Assembly (NCBI GenBank): GCA_041389525.1
Contig: JAWKRR010000027.1
Location: forward strand, 1-64,000
Direction: 5' to 3'
Origin: JACKFB01 sp041389525
GTDB taxonomy: Bacteria; Myxococcota_A; UBA9042; PHBI01; JACKFB01
DNA: 64,000 bases
In this document: positions 27,501 to 35,420 of the stretch, one piece after another
How the letters are laid out: the number at the start of each line of letters is the position of its first letter
Numbering within the stretch: position 1 is the stretch's first letter
Made by a program: the position numbers and the translations under genes
Notes under the pieces: generated by a model
What the model was told of the DNA's origin: nothing
Databases searched by the model: none
What the model saw: only the letters and a program-made list of their open reading frames with translations

Positions 27501-29865
27501 CCACGTGCGCGTGTTCACGGACCGCGTGAGGGACTCCGCGGACGTGCTGCCAGACGTCTTCGCCTCCGGTGTGGCGAGCGGCGACCTGGAGTTCGGCTGC
27601 TGGGCGGCCCACAACCACTGCGTCTTCTCGCTCTACGGGGGGCTGCCCCTGGCCGACGTCGCCGCCCGATTCGAGCGCTACGGACAGGCGATCCGGCAGT
27701 ACGGGCAGCAGGCGGCGCTGAGCTGCCACGAGCCCTTCGCGCAGCTCGTGGCCAACCTGCGCGGCGAGGCGCGGGAGCCGGCCCGGCTGGTCGGGGCGGC
27801 CTACGACGCCGCCGAGGCCATGGTTGGGCTGGAGGCGACGGGCTTTCGCGGTGCGGCGTTCTTGACCACGACCTGCCGCGTGATGGTGCGCTACCTCTTC
27901 GGCGATCTCGAGGGCGCCGCGCGGGTCTCAGCGGCCGGCGCTGGCTTCCAAGATGGCGCCGCGGCCACGCTGCACGTCCCGACCTTCGCCTTCTACGACG
28001 GGCTGGTGGATCTCGGGCTGGCTCGCCTCGCTGAGCCCGACGCGCGGGCGTCCCACGTGGAGCGCGCCGCCGCTCGCCGCGCGCAGCTTGTGCCCTACGC
28101 GCAGTCCGCGCCTGCGAACCACGCCCACCGCTTGGCCCTGCTCGACGCCGAGCTGCTTGGGGCCGCGGGAGACGTGCTCGCGGCCATGGAGGCTTACGAC
28201 CGCGCGGTGGCGCTCGCGCGGGAGCAGGGGCTCGCGGGCGAGGAGCCGCTGGCCAACGAGCTCGCGGCCCGCTTTCACATGAGGCAGGGCCGGGCCACGG
28301 TGGCCAGAGCCTACGCGCGGGAGGCGATCTACGGCTGGCAGCGTTGGGGCGCGGCGGGGAAGGCGCGGCACCTCAGCGAGGAGTTCACGACCTTGCTGGG
28401 CGTCGGGGACCGGCGGGGGCGGGCGCGCACGCGGCGCCTGGACACCAGCGCGACGACGAGCGCCATCGGCGGCGTCGGCGAGGACCTGGACCTGGCCGCG
28501 CTGTTGCGCGTCAGCCAGGCGCTCTCCAGTGAGATCCGCCTGGACACGCTGCTGGAGCAGGTGATGGCGGCGCTGGTGCAGAGCGCGGGCGCGACCTGCG
28601 GCATGGTGGTGATGGACGATCCTGAGGGCCTCGTGGTCCGGGCCTCAGAGACCGCCGACGGGCATCGCGTGGTCGACGCCGGCACGCCGCTGGTCCAGTG
28701 CCACGAGCTGCCGCGCGCCGCCGTGCGCTACGTCGTCCGGACCGGCGAGAGCCTGCTGGTAGCCGACACGGGGGCCGACGCCCGCTTCGCCGCCGCCACG
28801 GCCGTCGACGGGGGCCATCCTCGCAGCGTCCTGTGCGCCCCCATCGTCCATCTCGGCGCCTGCAGCGCCATCATCTACCTGGAGAACGAGCTCGCCTCCC
28901 GCGCCTTCACCCCGTCGAGCGCGCGCATGGTCGAGCTGCTGGGAAGCCAAGCCGCCATCAGCATCGAGAACGCCCGGCTCTTCGAGGAGTCGCGCGAGAT
29001 GGTCCGCTCCTTCGCGCGCTTCGTGCCGACCGAGTTCGTCCGCACCCTGCACCGCGACCGCGTCATGGACGTGAACGTCGGCGACGCGGTGACCCGAGAC
29101 ATCACGGTGCTCTTCGCCGATCTGCGAGGATTTACCAAGCTGTTCGAGGATCTGGACGTGGAGCTCGGGTTCGCGCTGCTCAACCGCTACCTGGGCCGCA
29201 TCACGCCGATTATCGAGCGCGGTGGCGGCTTCGTGGACAAGTTCGTCGGCGACGCGGTGATGGCGCTCTTTCCCGGCGAGGCCGACGGTGCCGTGCGCGC
29301 CGCGGTCGAGCTGACCCGCGCGGCGCGCGAGATGAGCGACGCCGAGCAGGGCACCTTGCGTGGCGCCCGCCTGGACGTGGGGACCGGGCTGCACGCTGGC
29401 CCCGTGATGCTCGGCGCCCTCGGGGCATCCGACCGCATCGATCTCACGGCCATCGGCGACACCGTCAACACCGCGTCCCGCCTGCAGGGCGCGACCAAGG
29501 GGCTCAGCGCGCCGGTCTTGCTCTCCGGCGAGGTGGTGGGGCGGCTCCGCGAGCCTGAGCAGTTCCGGATGCGCTCCTTCGGCCCCGCCCGCGTGTACGG
29601 CCGTCGCGAAGCCATCGAGGTGTTCGAGGCCTTCAGCGCCGACACCGACGAGGCCATCGAGGCCAAGACGCGCTCGCTGCCCGCTTTCGTGGCCGGCCTC
29701 GCCGCCTACCGGGCCGGCGACCACGGGACCGCCGTCGCCCAGTTCAACATCTGCCTGACCCACTGGCCTCACGACGAGACGGCGAGCGTGCTGCGATCGC
29801 GGGCGGCGGGGGCGCTCATCGGCAAGCGGGGCCCGCTGGTGAAGGGCCAGATCAAGCTGGTGTGA
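24535..29865 (+). CDS. Multidomain signalling protein: Ser/Thr kinase, AAA/STAND ATPase, helical repeats, GAF, adenylate/guanylate cyclase
   Basis: 1776 residues from a TTG at 24535, which fits the family N-terminus (PYQLVERIHDGSS). Residues 1-265 are a protein kinase domain with catalytic loop HKDITPSN (near 122) and DFG (near 142); the Gly loop is atypical. Next comes an ATPase with Walker A GRAGIGKSS (near 325) and LFIDDLQWAD as Walker B. About 740-1290 is a helical, TPR-like region. A GAF domain spans roughly 1315-1480, and a class III cyclase about 1517-1700 (FADLRGFTKL and VDKFVGDAVMALF, both metal aspartates present; DTVNTASRLQ). The last part resembles a TPR. The first domains match HstK/PknK-like regulators; replacement of the usual histidine kinase output by a cyclase suggests that kinase signals or GAF ligands control cAMP synthesis. 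Confidence 0.9.
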   Translation: MPYQLVERIHDGSSCTVYRARRECDGQAVVIKEFRERYPTVESLTRFRRERDLQTAAAGPGVPTVLDFESADGIARLVMADGGARALDLMYARHRPTLREALRVGIAIASALERVHSLGIVHKDITPSNIVLQPATFEVELIDFGIASLLPRYTPASAQVALFEGTPLYMAPEQTGRMNRSIDSRTDLYSLGATLFRLLCGRPPFESDDAAELVHAHIARTPTRPDALCGEIPERLADLIMRLLAKRAEDRYQSAGGLRHDLLLCLERLHGGDSLSDVALGQRDLPLQLPVSERLHGREEELRQLEDACRRVSAGASEFYVVRGRAGIGKSSLIGEAGRWMAAGRGIFLTGKAEALEREAPYAPVIAALRGFVQTVLAQSPAVADAWRAVILEAVGRNGRALTQVLPDFELILGAQPELDEATPAEAENRFREVLRRFVRALAGPSRPFALFIDDLQWADRPTLALLQSLALDPDAPHILLLGAYRDSEVDAVHPLGVSLDAIRAGGATLHEITLGPLHEAQVAPWLSELLRQPPQHTAPLATLATQKTGGNPFFLGRFLQTLTEDGLLRADPAAGRWTWDIEAIGASGYTDNVLEFLAARLGSLPERTRTALAAAVCCGGTFELGLLAAALGIDRHTLQADLAPAIEQALVVPLDDDYWHDAKAALPDAAVPDFRFRFAHDRVVHAVGKGADPAATARTHARLGRLMLARCTEAQRSARLFEIVEHLDQGARFIESESERERFIEMAAEAGRRALESAGYDAAHYFLARAVACCGGEAWDRRYPQTLALFTRAAEAAYLHGDHAAMEARVLAIRGHARGLLDRMRGELVRIHAFVARNEHRAGVMAALDALDELGVRLPREPSDADVGNAIGGALGALAGLSDRDLLGLPELEDPQQAVAREILVGISSAAYLAVPRLVPIIAAELVRSTADRGASKSSPYGLVLFALVLAAGEQFERAYPLGRAAVDLLERWEGQAQSTRVRHVFNTHVRVFTDRVRDSADVLPDVFASGVASGDLEFGCWAAHNHCVFSLYGGLPLADVAARFERYGQAIRQYGQQAALSCHEPFAQLVANLRGEAREPARLVGAAYDAAEAMVGLEATGFRGAAFLTTTCRVMVRYLFGDLEGAARVSAAGAGFQDGAAATLHVPTFAFYDGLVDLGLARLAEPDARASHVERAAARRAQLVPYAQSAPANHAHRLALLDAELLGAAGDVLAAMEAYDRAVALAREQGLAGEEPLANELAARFHMRQGRATVARAYAREAIYGWQRWGAAGKARHLSEEFTTLLGVGDRRGRARTRRLDTSATTSAIGGVGEDLDLAALLRVSQALSSEIRLDTLLEQVMAALVQSAGATCGMVVMDDPEGLVVRASETADGHRVVDAGTPLVQCHELPRAAVRYVVRTGESLLVADTGADARFAAATAVDGGHPRSVLCAPIVHLGACSAIIYLENELASRAFTPSSARMVELLGSQAAISIENARLFEESREMVRSFARFVPTEFVRTLHRDRVMDVNVGDAVTRDITVLFADLRGFTKLFEDLDVELGFALLNRYLGRITPIIERGGGFVDKFVGDAVMALFPGEADGAVRAAVELTRAAREMSDAEQGTLRGARLDVGTGLHAGPVMLGALGASDRIDLTAIGDTVNTASRLQGATKGLSAPVLLSGEVVGRLREPEQFRMRSFGPARVYGRREAIEVFEAFSADTDEAIEAKTRSLPAFVAGLAAYRAGDHGTAVAQFNICLTHWPHDETASVLRSRAAGALIGKRGPLVKGQIKLV

Positions 29866-29880
29866 GCCGAGGTGCGGAGA

Positions 29881-29895
29881 GCGGCCGCCGGCCGC
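29881..29895. terminator. Possible hairpin between convergent genes
   Basis: GCGGCC-GCC-GGCCGC, a perfect 6-bp stem with a 3-nt loop, in the 36-nt gap between the stop of the kinase-cyclase gene and the stop of the convergent gene. No U-tract; could also arise by chance in such GC-rich DNA. Confidence 0.3.
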
Positions 29896-29901
29896 GCGGG
29901 C

Positions 29902-31887
29902 CTATGCCGCCTCTTTCGCCGCCTCCAGCCCCAGCTCGCGGGCCAGCGAGCGCACGCAGGTGACAGGCCGCCCGCGGTTGACCCGCACGTACGGGATCCC
30001 CGCGGAGCGCGCCGCGCGGTAGAGCGCCGCGTCCACGTTGTGGCCCTGAAAGCCCGTGGCGCTCAGGACGAAGTCGAAGCTGCCTTGCACCACCGCGTCG
30101 CGCTTGGCCTGGATGCGGCGGGGGTCGATGACCGACCAGGTCAGCTCGAGATCCAGCAGCGTCTCGAGCCGGGCCTTGAGCTCGGGATCCTCGCGGTTGG
30201 AGACGAAGAGCGCCTTGCGACCGCGGGTCTGCCGACGCACGCGCTCGGCCAGGAGGTCGATGGCGTTCACCTTTTCCTCAGGTGGCGCCTGCCTCTTTTG
30301 CGACTCCGACTCCGCCGGGCCGTCCTCCGCTGCCTCGCGTTCGACGCTGCGGATGATCGACTCGGCCTCGTCGGAGCCGATGACCTGCAGCCGCTTCTTC
30401 AAGTCGGCCAAGCGCTTGCGGACGCGGCGATTCGAGTCGGGCAGGGCGTCCAACTCCAGCGCGCCGATTCGGTCGCGCACCGGGTAAAGCAGCCCGGCGA
30501 GCCGCGGGTTGGGCATCTCGGTCCCCAGCTCGAAGGCCTCCAGCAGCCACGCGATGAGCGCGTCGTCGCCCACGTCGCGCAGCCCCGTGACCCCGCTCAG
30601 GGTGTCGCGTCGCCGTCGCCGCATCCGCTTGCGGCCCGGGTCCTGCCCCAGGGCCTGCGCCCAGCTCATCGGGGGCCGGAACTCCGACTCCAGCACCTCG
30701 CGCAGCGCCGCCGCCGGGTCGCCGCGAAGCTGACTCGAGATCCACCGCAGCCGACCAAACGCGGCCGCCCACTCCTCGGGGTCGGGGGCGTGGCCGCGCA
30801 GCCAACGCAGCGCGCGCGCGACTCGCAGCAGCTCGGCGACCACGGCGGCGCCGTCAGCCTGGACCCGCGCTCGAGCCTCGCGAGCCGGCGCGCGATCCAG
30901 GGGGCCGAGCACACGCTCCAGGGTCGCGACGCTCTCGCGCATGAGGCCCGCGATGTCGTTGGGCGCCGGCGCCAGCGCGCCCTGGTCGGCCCAGCCGTAG
31001 TCGTCGTGCCGCCCGTCGCCGAGGCTGTCCAAGCGCGCCGCCAGCTGCTCCTCGGCGCGGTCGGCCGCCTCGATCCAGTCGTGGAGGTGGCCGCCGCCGG
31101 GGAGCCCCAGCTCGGCGCCCGCGTCCAGGGGCGTCGCGCGCATCTGCAGGGCGCTGACGTTGCCGGGCCACCACCGCTTGCCCAGGATCCCCAGGATCCG
31201 CGCGATGGACCCGGCGGCGCGCTCGACGCGGAGGTCGTCGGAGAGGCGAAACTGCACGGCCCGGGCGCGGCAGATCCAGGTGAGGAAGTGCAGCCGCTGG
31301 AGCTCAGCGGTCATGAGCGCGACCTCGGGCTGGGCGTCGAGGATGCGCCGCTCGAGCATCGTCAGCTCGTCGACCGCCTCATCGATCTCCTCCGCCGTGG
31401 GCAAGGCGCCAGCGGGCTGCACCACCTCCGGCGCGGCGGGCGGGGGCGAGGCCGCGCCGGGTGCGGCGGCGCGAGGGGGGAGGGCGTCGTCTGGTTCGGG
31501 CGGCGCTGGCTCCGCTTCCGCCTCGACCGCGGGCGCCGGGTTCGCCTCGGCGTCTGGAGGAGGAGCGGCGTCGAGGCCCGCTCGGACCCCGGCGACGCCA
31601 CCGCGCGCGCTCGCGGCCTCAGGCTCTGCCGTCGCCGCCACGCCGTCCCCGCGGGTCGGCGCCGCGGTGGCCTGCTCGAACACCGCGTCCCAGGCCGCGC
31701 GCGAGGGCGCCAGCGCCCGCAGCGCGTCCAGCACCGCCGCGTCCTCGTCGACGCCGTGGCCGAGCCAGCGCTCGCCGTGGCCGGTGACGAGGCAATCCCA
31801 CCACGCGTCGTGTCGCGTGGCCACCCGATACCCGCGAGCCTGCAGCAGGCGGCGAGCGCGGGCGACGTCGACCGGATTCGAGAGCAC
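29902..31887 (-). CDS. Large hypothetical protein with a C-terminal DUF2325-like domain
   Basis: 661 residues, no signal peptide or membrane span, so probably cytoplasmic. Residues 1-60 form a small folded module (RLLQARGYRVATRHDAWWDCLV). About 75-150 is a low-complexity Ala/Pro/Glu linker. The middle is helical and rich in Arg/Leu. The last about 100 residues (KALFVSNREDPELKARLETLLDL, DFVLSATGFQGHNVDAALYR, IPYVRVNRG) look like the small alpha/beta DUF2325 fold, in which related proteins end with a similar short nucleotide-like fold of unknown ligand. I do not recognise the whole protein. It is convergent to the kinase-cyclase gene. Start ATG taken at 31887. Confidence 0.7.
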   Translation of the reverse strand: MLSNPVDVARARRLLQARGYRVATRHDAWWDCLVTGHGERWLGHGVDEDAAVLDALRALAPSRAAWDAVFEQATAAPTRGDGVAATAEPEAASARGGVAGVRAGLDAAPPPDAEANPAPAVEAEAEPAPPEPDDALPPRAAAPGAASPPPAAPEVVQPAGALPTAEEIDEAVDELTMLERRILDAQPEVALMTAELQRLHFLTWICRARAVQFRLSDDLRVERAAGSIARILGILGKRWWPGNVSALQMRATPLDAGAELGLPGGGHLHDWIEAADRAEEQLAARLDSLGDGRHDDYGWADQGALAPAPNDIAGLMRESVATLERVLGPLDRAPAREARARVQADGAAVVAELLRVARALRWLRGHAPDPEEWAAAFGRLRWISSQLRGDPAAALREVLESEFRPPMSWAQALGQDPGRKRMRRRRRDTLSGVTGLRDVGDDALIAWLLEAFELGTEMPNPRLAGLLYPVRDRIGALELDALPDSNRRVRKRLADLKKRLQVIGSDEAESIIRSVEREAAEDGPAESESQKRQAPPEEKVNAIDLLAERVRRQTRGRKALFVSNREDPELKARLETLLDLELTWSVIDPRRIQAKRDAVVQGSFDFVLSATGFQGHNVDAALYRAARSAGIPYVRVNRGRPVTCVRSLARELGLEAAKEAA

Positions 31888-32090
31888 CGGAGCCTCCGGA
31901 GGCGACGTGCCTGCCGAGACGCAGATGCGATCTCAGGCCGCTCGGCCACCAGCCCCGAAAAACCCGGAAAGCGCGGACCGCATTCCGAGAAGGCCGCTCA
32001 AACCCAATCCGCCGCCCGCGGTGGATGCTCCGACGCGCCGCGAAGGCACAGGCGCGCCCACGTCAGCGAGCGCGCAACCCCAGAGGGCGC

Positions 32091-32543
32091 CTAGTCTCGG
32101 CTGTCGACGCTGAGGCGGCGCACCTGACGCAGGGCGGCGCGGCGCTGCATCATGCGATACCAGGGGATGTCGAGCGCGGAGGCCAGGGTGTCGTGGCGGT
32201 CGCGGGCGTCCTCGAGGTGGAGCTGGGTGACGGCCAGGACCCGCCGCAGCCCGTGGGCCTCGTCGCGCGCCTCGCAGGCCTCGCTCTCCGCCCGCTCGGC
32301 CTGGCGCCGGGCGAGATCCTCGTTGGCGCGCGCGGTCGCTAGCTGCTGTCGCAGGTCGCCGACGTCCCGCGCATAGTGGCGCGAGATGCGCGCCAGCTGG
32401 TCGCGCAGCGCCTCGGTCAGCTCGCCGCCTTCGCCGACGGGATACAGCTCAGGGAGGATCGGCGGGGCCGGGGGCACCACCACGAGTCGACTGTCGGCGC
32501 GGGACGCATCTTCGGTGGGAGACGTGGGTACCGCAGCGCTCAT
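32091..32543 (-). CDS. Hypothetical protein with central coiled coil
   Basis: 150 residues from the ATG at 32543, preceded by GAGGAAAG 8-15 nt upstream. Residues about 15-50 are Pro-rich and disordered-looking; 60-125 form a strongly charged heptad-like coiled coil (LRQQLATARANEDLARRQAERAE); the C-terminus is basic (MMQRRAALRQVRRL). No catalytic motif. It precedes the DUF2325-like gene on the same strand, with about 200 nt between. Possibly a structural or adaptor protein; function unknown. Confidence 0.6.
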   Translation of the reverse strand: MSAAVPTSPTEDASRADSRLVVVPPAPPILPELYPVGEGGELTEALRDQLARISRHYARDVGDLRQQLATARANEDLARRQAERAESEACEARDEAHGLRRVLAVTQLHLEDARDRHDTLASALDIPWYRMMQRRAALRQVRRLSVDSRD

Positions 32544-32676
32544 AGTGACTTTCCTCCTGACGAAGCGGCGGGTACACCACCGCTCGGTATTGCGAGCCAA
32601 GGGTCACGGCGCACCAACCTGCTGTCCAGAAAACCGATCCCGGCCACTCGCATTGATCCCCGCTGCTCGGCGTAGA

Positions 32677-35304
32677 ATGCGGCCCATGGGGAAGTGGGCA
32701 TGGGTGTGCGCGTTGCTGTGCCTCGGGGGCTGCGGCGGGGCGACGGCGGGGGGCGAACTCGACCTCGACGCCGGCCTCGACGGGGCGGTCGCCGACGTCG
32801 CGAACCCAGACGAGAGCGGGCGAATCGACGCATCACCGCTCGAGATCGGGCTGGACCTCGAGATCGCCACTGACGCTCCCGCGGACCTCGAGCCGGAGAC
32901 CGCGGGCGACGCCGTCGATGCCGCCGAGAGCGTGGCCGACACCGACGCGCAGTCGCCGGCGGACGCGGGAGACGACGGCGTGGACGCGCTGGACCTGCTA
33001 CCCGACGCGACGATCGTGGATGACGCCGCACCCGACGTCGCCCACGACGGCACGGCCGACGCCGCCGACCTGGGCCCGCCGCCCTGCGACCCGGCCTCCT
33101 GCGACGACGGCGACCCCTGCACCGACGACCGCTGTGACGGCGCCGTCTGCCGTCACGAGGCCATCCCGCCTCTCACCGTGGTCGCCGTCACCGGGTTCGA
33201 GCCCGGCGACGCGCCCGCGACCATCGTCGCTCAGCCTGGCGGCCACGGCTGGACGGTGAAGTCGACCGCAGACGCGACCGAGGGCGCGTTCAGCCTCTAT
33301 GGCGGCAATCCCCAGGCCTCGCCGCTGGGGTACGGCGGGGCGAACAGCGACGCCACCGCCATCGTGAAGATGACGGTCCCGGCCAGCAGCGACACGGCCC
33401 AGCTCGTCTTCGACCTGCGCGTGACCGCGGTGCCGTCGTTCCCCGCCCGGGTCGAGGTCCGGATCAACGGCGCGCTGAGGCTCTCGGTCCATCAGACCGC
33501 GGGCTTCGAGACCTTTCGGGTGCCCGTCCTCGACCTGGCCGGCGCCAGCGTGGTCGCCTCGTTTCGCTTTGTCGCCAAGGGAGGGCCAGGGGTGCTCGCG
33601 GGCGGCGCGTGGCTCGACGCGGTGCGGCTCGAGGCCGCCGCGCCGGCCGCTTGCCTCGGCGCCGCCTGCGTGATCGACGCCGGCTGTCCCCCCGCCGACG
33701 CCTGCCTGTCGCCCCGCTGCTTGCCCAGCGGAAAGTGCGGCTGGGTGCCGGTCGCGTGCGACGACCAGGACCCATGCACGCTGGACTACTGCGACGGCGG
33801 CATCTGCCTCACGGTCCCGAACCCCTGCGACGACGCGAACCCCTGCACCATCGACGGGTGCGGGCCCGGCGGGTGCGTGACCCTCGGATCGCCAGTCACC
33901 ACCTCGCTGATCGAGAGCTGGGCAGGGGCGAATCCCCTGGGCGCGTGGCAGACTCAGCAGCCCATCGGCGCGCCGACCTGGGCGGTGTTTCAGGCGGCCA
34001 GCCTCCCCGAGCCCCTGTCGAGCCTGGGCGGGCCCGTGCTCTACATGCCGCGGGACGTAGGGATCGGCGGGCTGTCGGCGAACGGGACGGCGACGCTGCC
34101 CCTGCCGATCGGCGGTGGGCTCGGGCGCGCGCTGAGCTTTCAGGTGGCCCTGGCCACGGTCGAGGCGGGCCTCACGGGCGACCGCTTCGAGGTGCACCTG
34201 GGCGGCAAACCGGTCTTTCAGGCCAGCGCAGCCGGCGTCCACACCGTGCAGATCGCGCTGCCCGGGACCACGCCGCCCTCGACCCCGCTCACCCTGAAGT
34301 TCCGCGCGGTCGGCGAGCCCGAGTTCGTCGGAGGCGTCGCCGTCGGCCCCATACAATGGAAGGCAGTCGACAAGGCCTGCGCGACCTTTCGGCCCTGCGT
34401 CATCGACGGGCAGTGCGAGGACGGCGACCCCTGCACCACGGAGCGCTGCGTCGCCCAGGCCTGCGAGATCACCGAGGTCGTGTGCCTCCCCGGCGAGCCC
34501 TGCGCCGACGCGCCGTGTGACGGCAGCGCCCTGTGTTCGCTGGTCGCCGTGGGCTGTGACGACGGGGACCCGTGCACAGTCGACGCGTGCGCGGCCCCGC
34601 CGGACGCCACGGTGAACGAGCCGGAGCTGTGCAGCTTTGAGACGCTGGTGGCCGCGGACTACGTGGCGGCGGCGCTGGATCTCGAGGCACCACAGCCCGA
34701 GATCGAGCTGCTCTCCCCCAACGGCGGGCTCGGGTGGGCCATCACCTCGGAGGGCGTGCGGCTCGCCGACGACGTGGGGCCGGTCTCCGACTACGGCGGC
34801 GCCCCGGTCTTGGCCGTGCTGCGCTGGACCGATCTCGAACTGCCCTCCGAGGCCACGCTGCGCCTGACCTTCAGCCTCCAGTTGGACGACGCCGACGCCT
34901 TCGTCGACCACCTGGCGGTGTTCCGAGGCGGCACGCGGCTGTGGGCGCTCAGCGCGAGCCTGGGCAGCGCCGTGGCGCCGGTCAGCGTGGACATCCCGCT
35001 CGGCCCGCCCGGCAGCGCCGCGATCTCGCTGGTCTTCGAGGCCGACGCGCCCGCCCTCGCCGGCGGCGGCCCCCTGGTCCGGGGCTTCGAGATCGTCGGC
35101 GTGGTGAACGCCGGCTGCGGTGCGGCCTGCGTCCTCGCGGGGGGCTGCGACGACGGCGACCCCTGCACGCTGGATCGTTGTGACGGCGGCGTGTGCTCGC
35201 ATGTGGCGGTCGCTTGCGACGATGGGCTGTCATGCACCGCGGAGTCATGCGCGGCGGGGCGCTGCGCGGTCACCACCGATCGCTGCGAAAGTGGCACCGA
35301 GTGA
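32677..35304 (+). CDS. Surface lipoprotein with Cys-rich CDDGDPCT repeats
   Basis: About 875 residues; ATGs at 32677 and 32686 are both possible. A lipoprotein signal with lipobox LGGC is followed by an acidic Asp/Ala-rich stalk (residues about 25-130). The body alternates Cys-rich segments of the type CDDGDPCTxDxC (at least six, for example after residues 145, 365, 580, 625 and at the end) with three beta-sandwich-like segments of about 150 residues that share an NGGxGW motif. Such repeats are typical of secreted proteins of Myxococcota and relatives. No enzyme motif is seen; a surface or adhesive role is likely. Its own stop lies 116 nt before the next lipoprotein gene. Confidence 0.8.
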   Translation: MRPMGKWAWVCALLCLGGCGGATAGGELDLDAGLDGAVADVANPDESGRIDASPLEIGLDLEIATDAPADLEPETAGDAVDAAESVADTDAQSPADAGDDGVDALDLLPDATIVDDAAPDVAHDGTADAADLGPPPCDPASCDDGDPCTDDRCDGAVCRHEAIPPLTVVAVTGFEPGDAPATIVAQPGGHGWTVKSTADATEGAFSLYGGNPQASPLGYGGANSDATAIVKMTVPASSDTAQLVFDLRVTAVPSFPARVEVRINGALRLSVHQTAGFETFRVPVLDLAGASVVASFRFVAKGGPGVLAGGAWLDAVRLEAAAPAACLGAACVIDAGCPPADACLSPRCLPSGKCGWVPVACDDQDPCTLDYCDGGICLTVPNPCDDANPCTIDGCGPGGCVTLGSPVTTSLIESWAGANPLGAWQTQQPIGAPTWAVFQAASLPEPLSSLGGPVLYMPRDVGIGGLSANGTATLPLPIGGGLGRALSFQVALATVEAGLTGDRFEVHLGGKPVFQASAAGVHTVQIALPGTTPPSTPLTLKFRAVGEPEFVGGVAVGPIQWKAVDKACATFRPCVIDGQCEDGDPCTTERCVAQACEITEVVCLPGEPCADAPCDGSALCSLVAVGCDDGDPCTVDACAAPPDATVNEPELCSFETLVAADYVAAALDLEAPQPEIELLSPNGGLGWAITSEGVRLADDVGPVSDYGGAPVLAVLRWTDLELPSEATLRLTFSLQLDDADAFVDHLAVFRGGTRLWALSASLGSAVAPVSVDIPLGPPGSAAISLVFEADAPALAGGGPLVRGFEIVGVVNAGCGAACVLAGGCDDGDPCTLDRCDGGVCSHVAVACDDGLSCTAESCAAGRCAVTTDRCESGTE

Positions 35305-35420
35305 CGAATTTGGTTAGAAAACAAGAACTTGTTGCACCCGCAGGCGTGGTGCTACTCCAATCGGTGTGGGCGCGCGCTTCGGCCCCGAATCAGGCCCACG
35401 CCAGCCCCCGGACGGTCGCC

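Noticed and set aside
24463..27729. A very long open frame antisense to the kinase/cyclase gene (over 1000 codons)
   Set aside because: Arg/Gly/Val-rich composition without any motif, explained by the high GC content. The plus strand carries clear domains in order.
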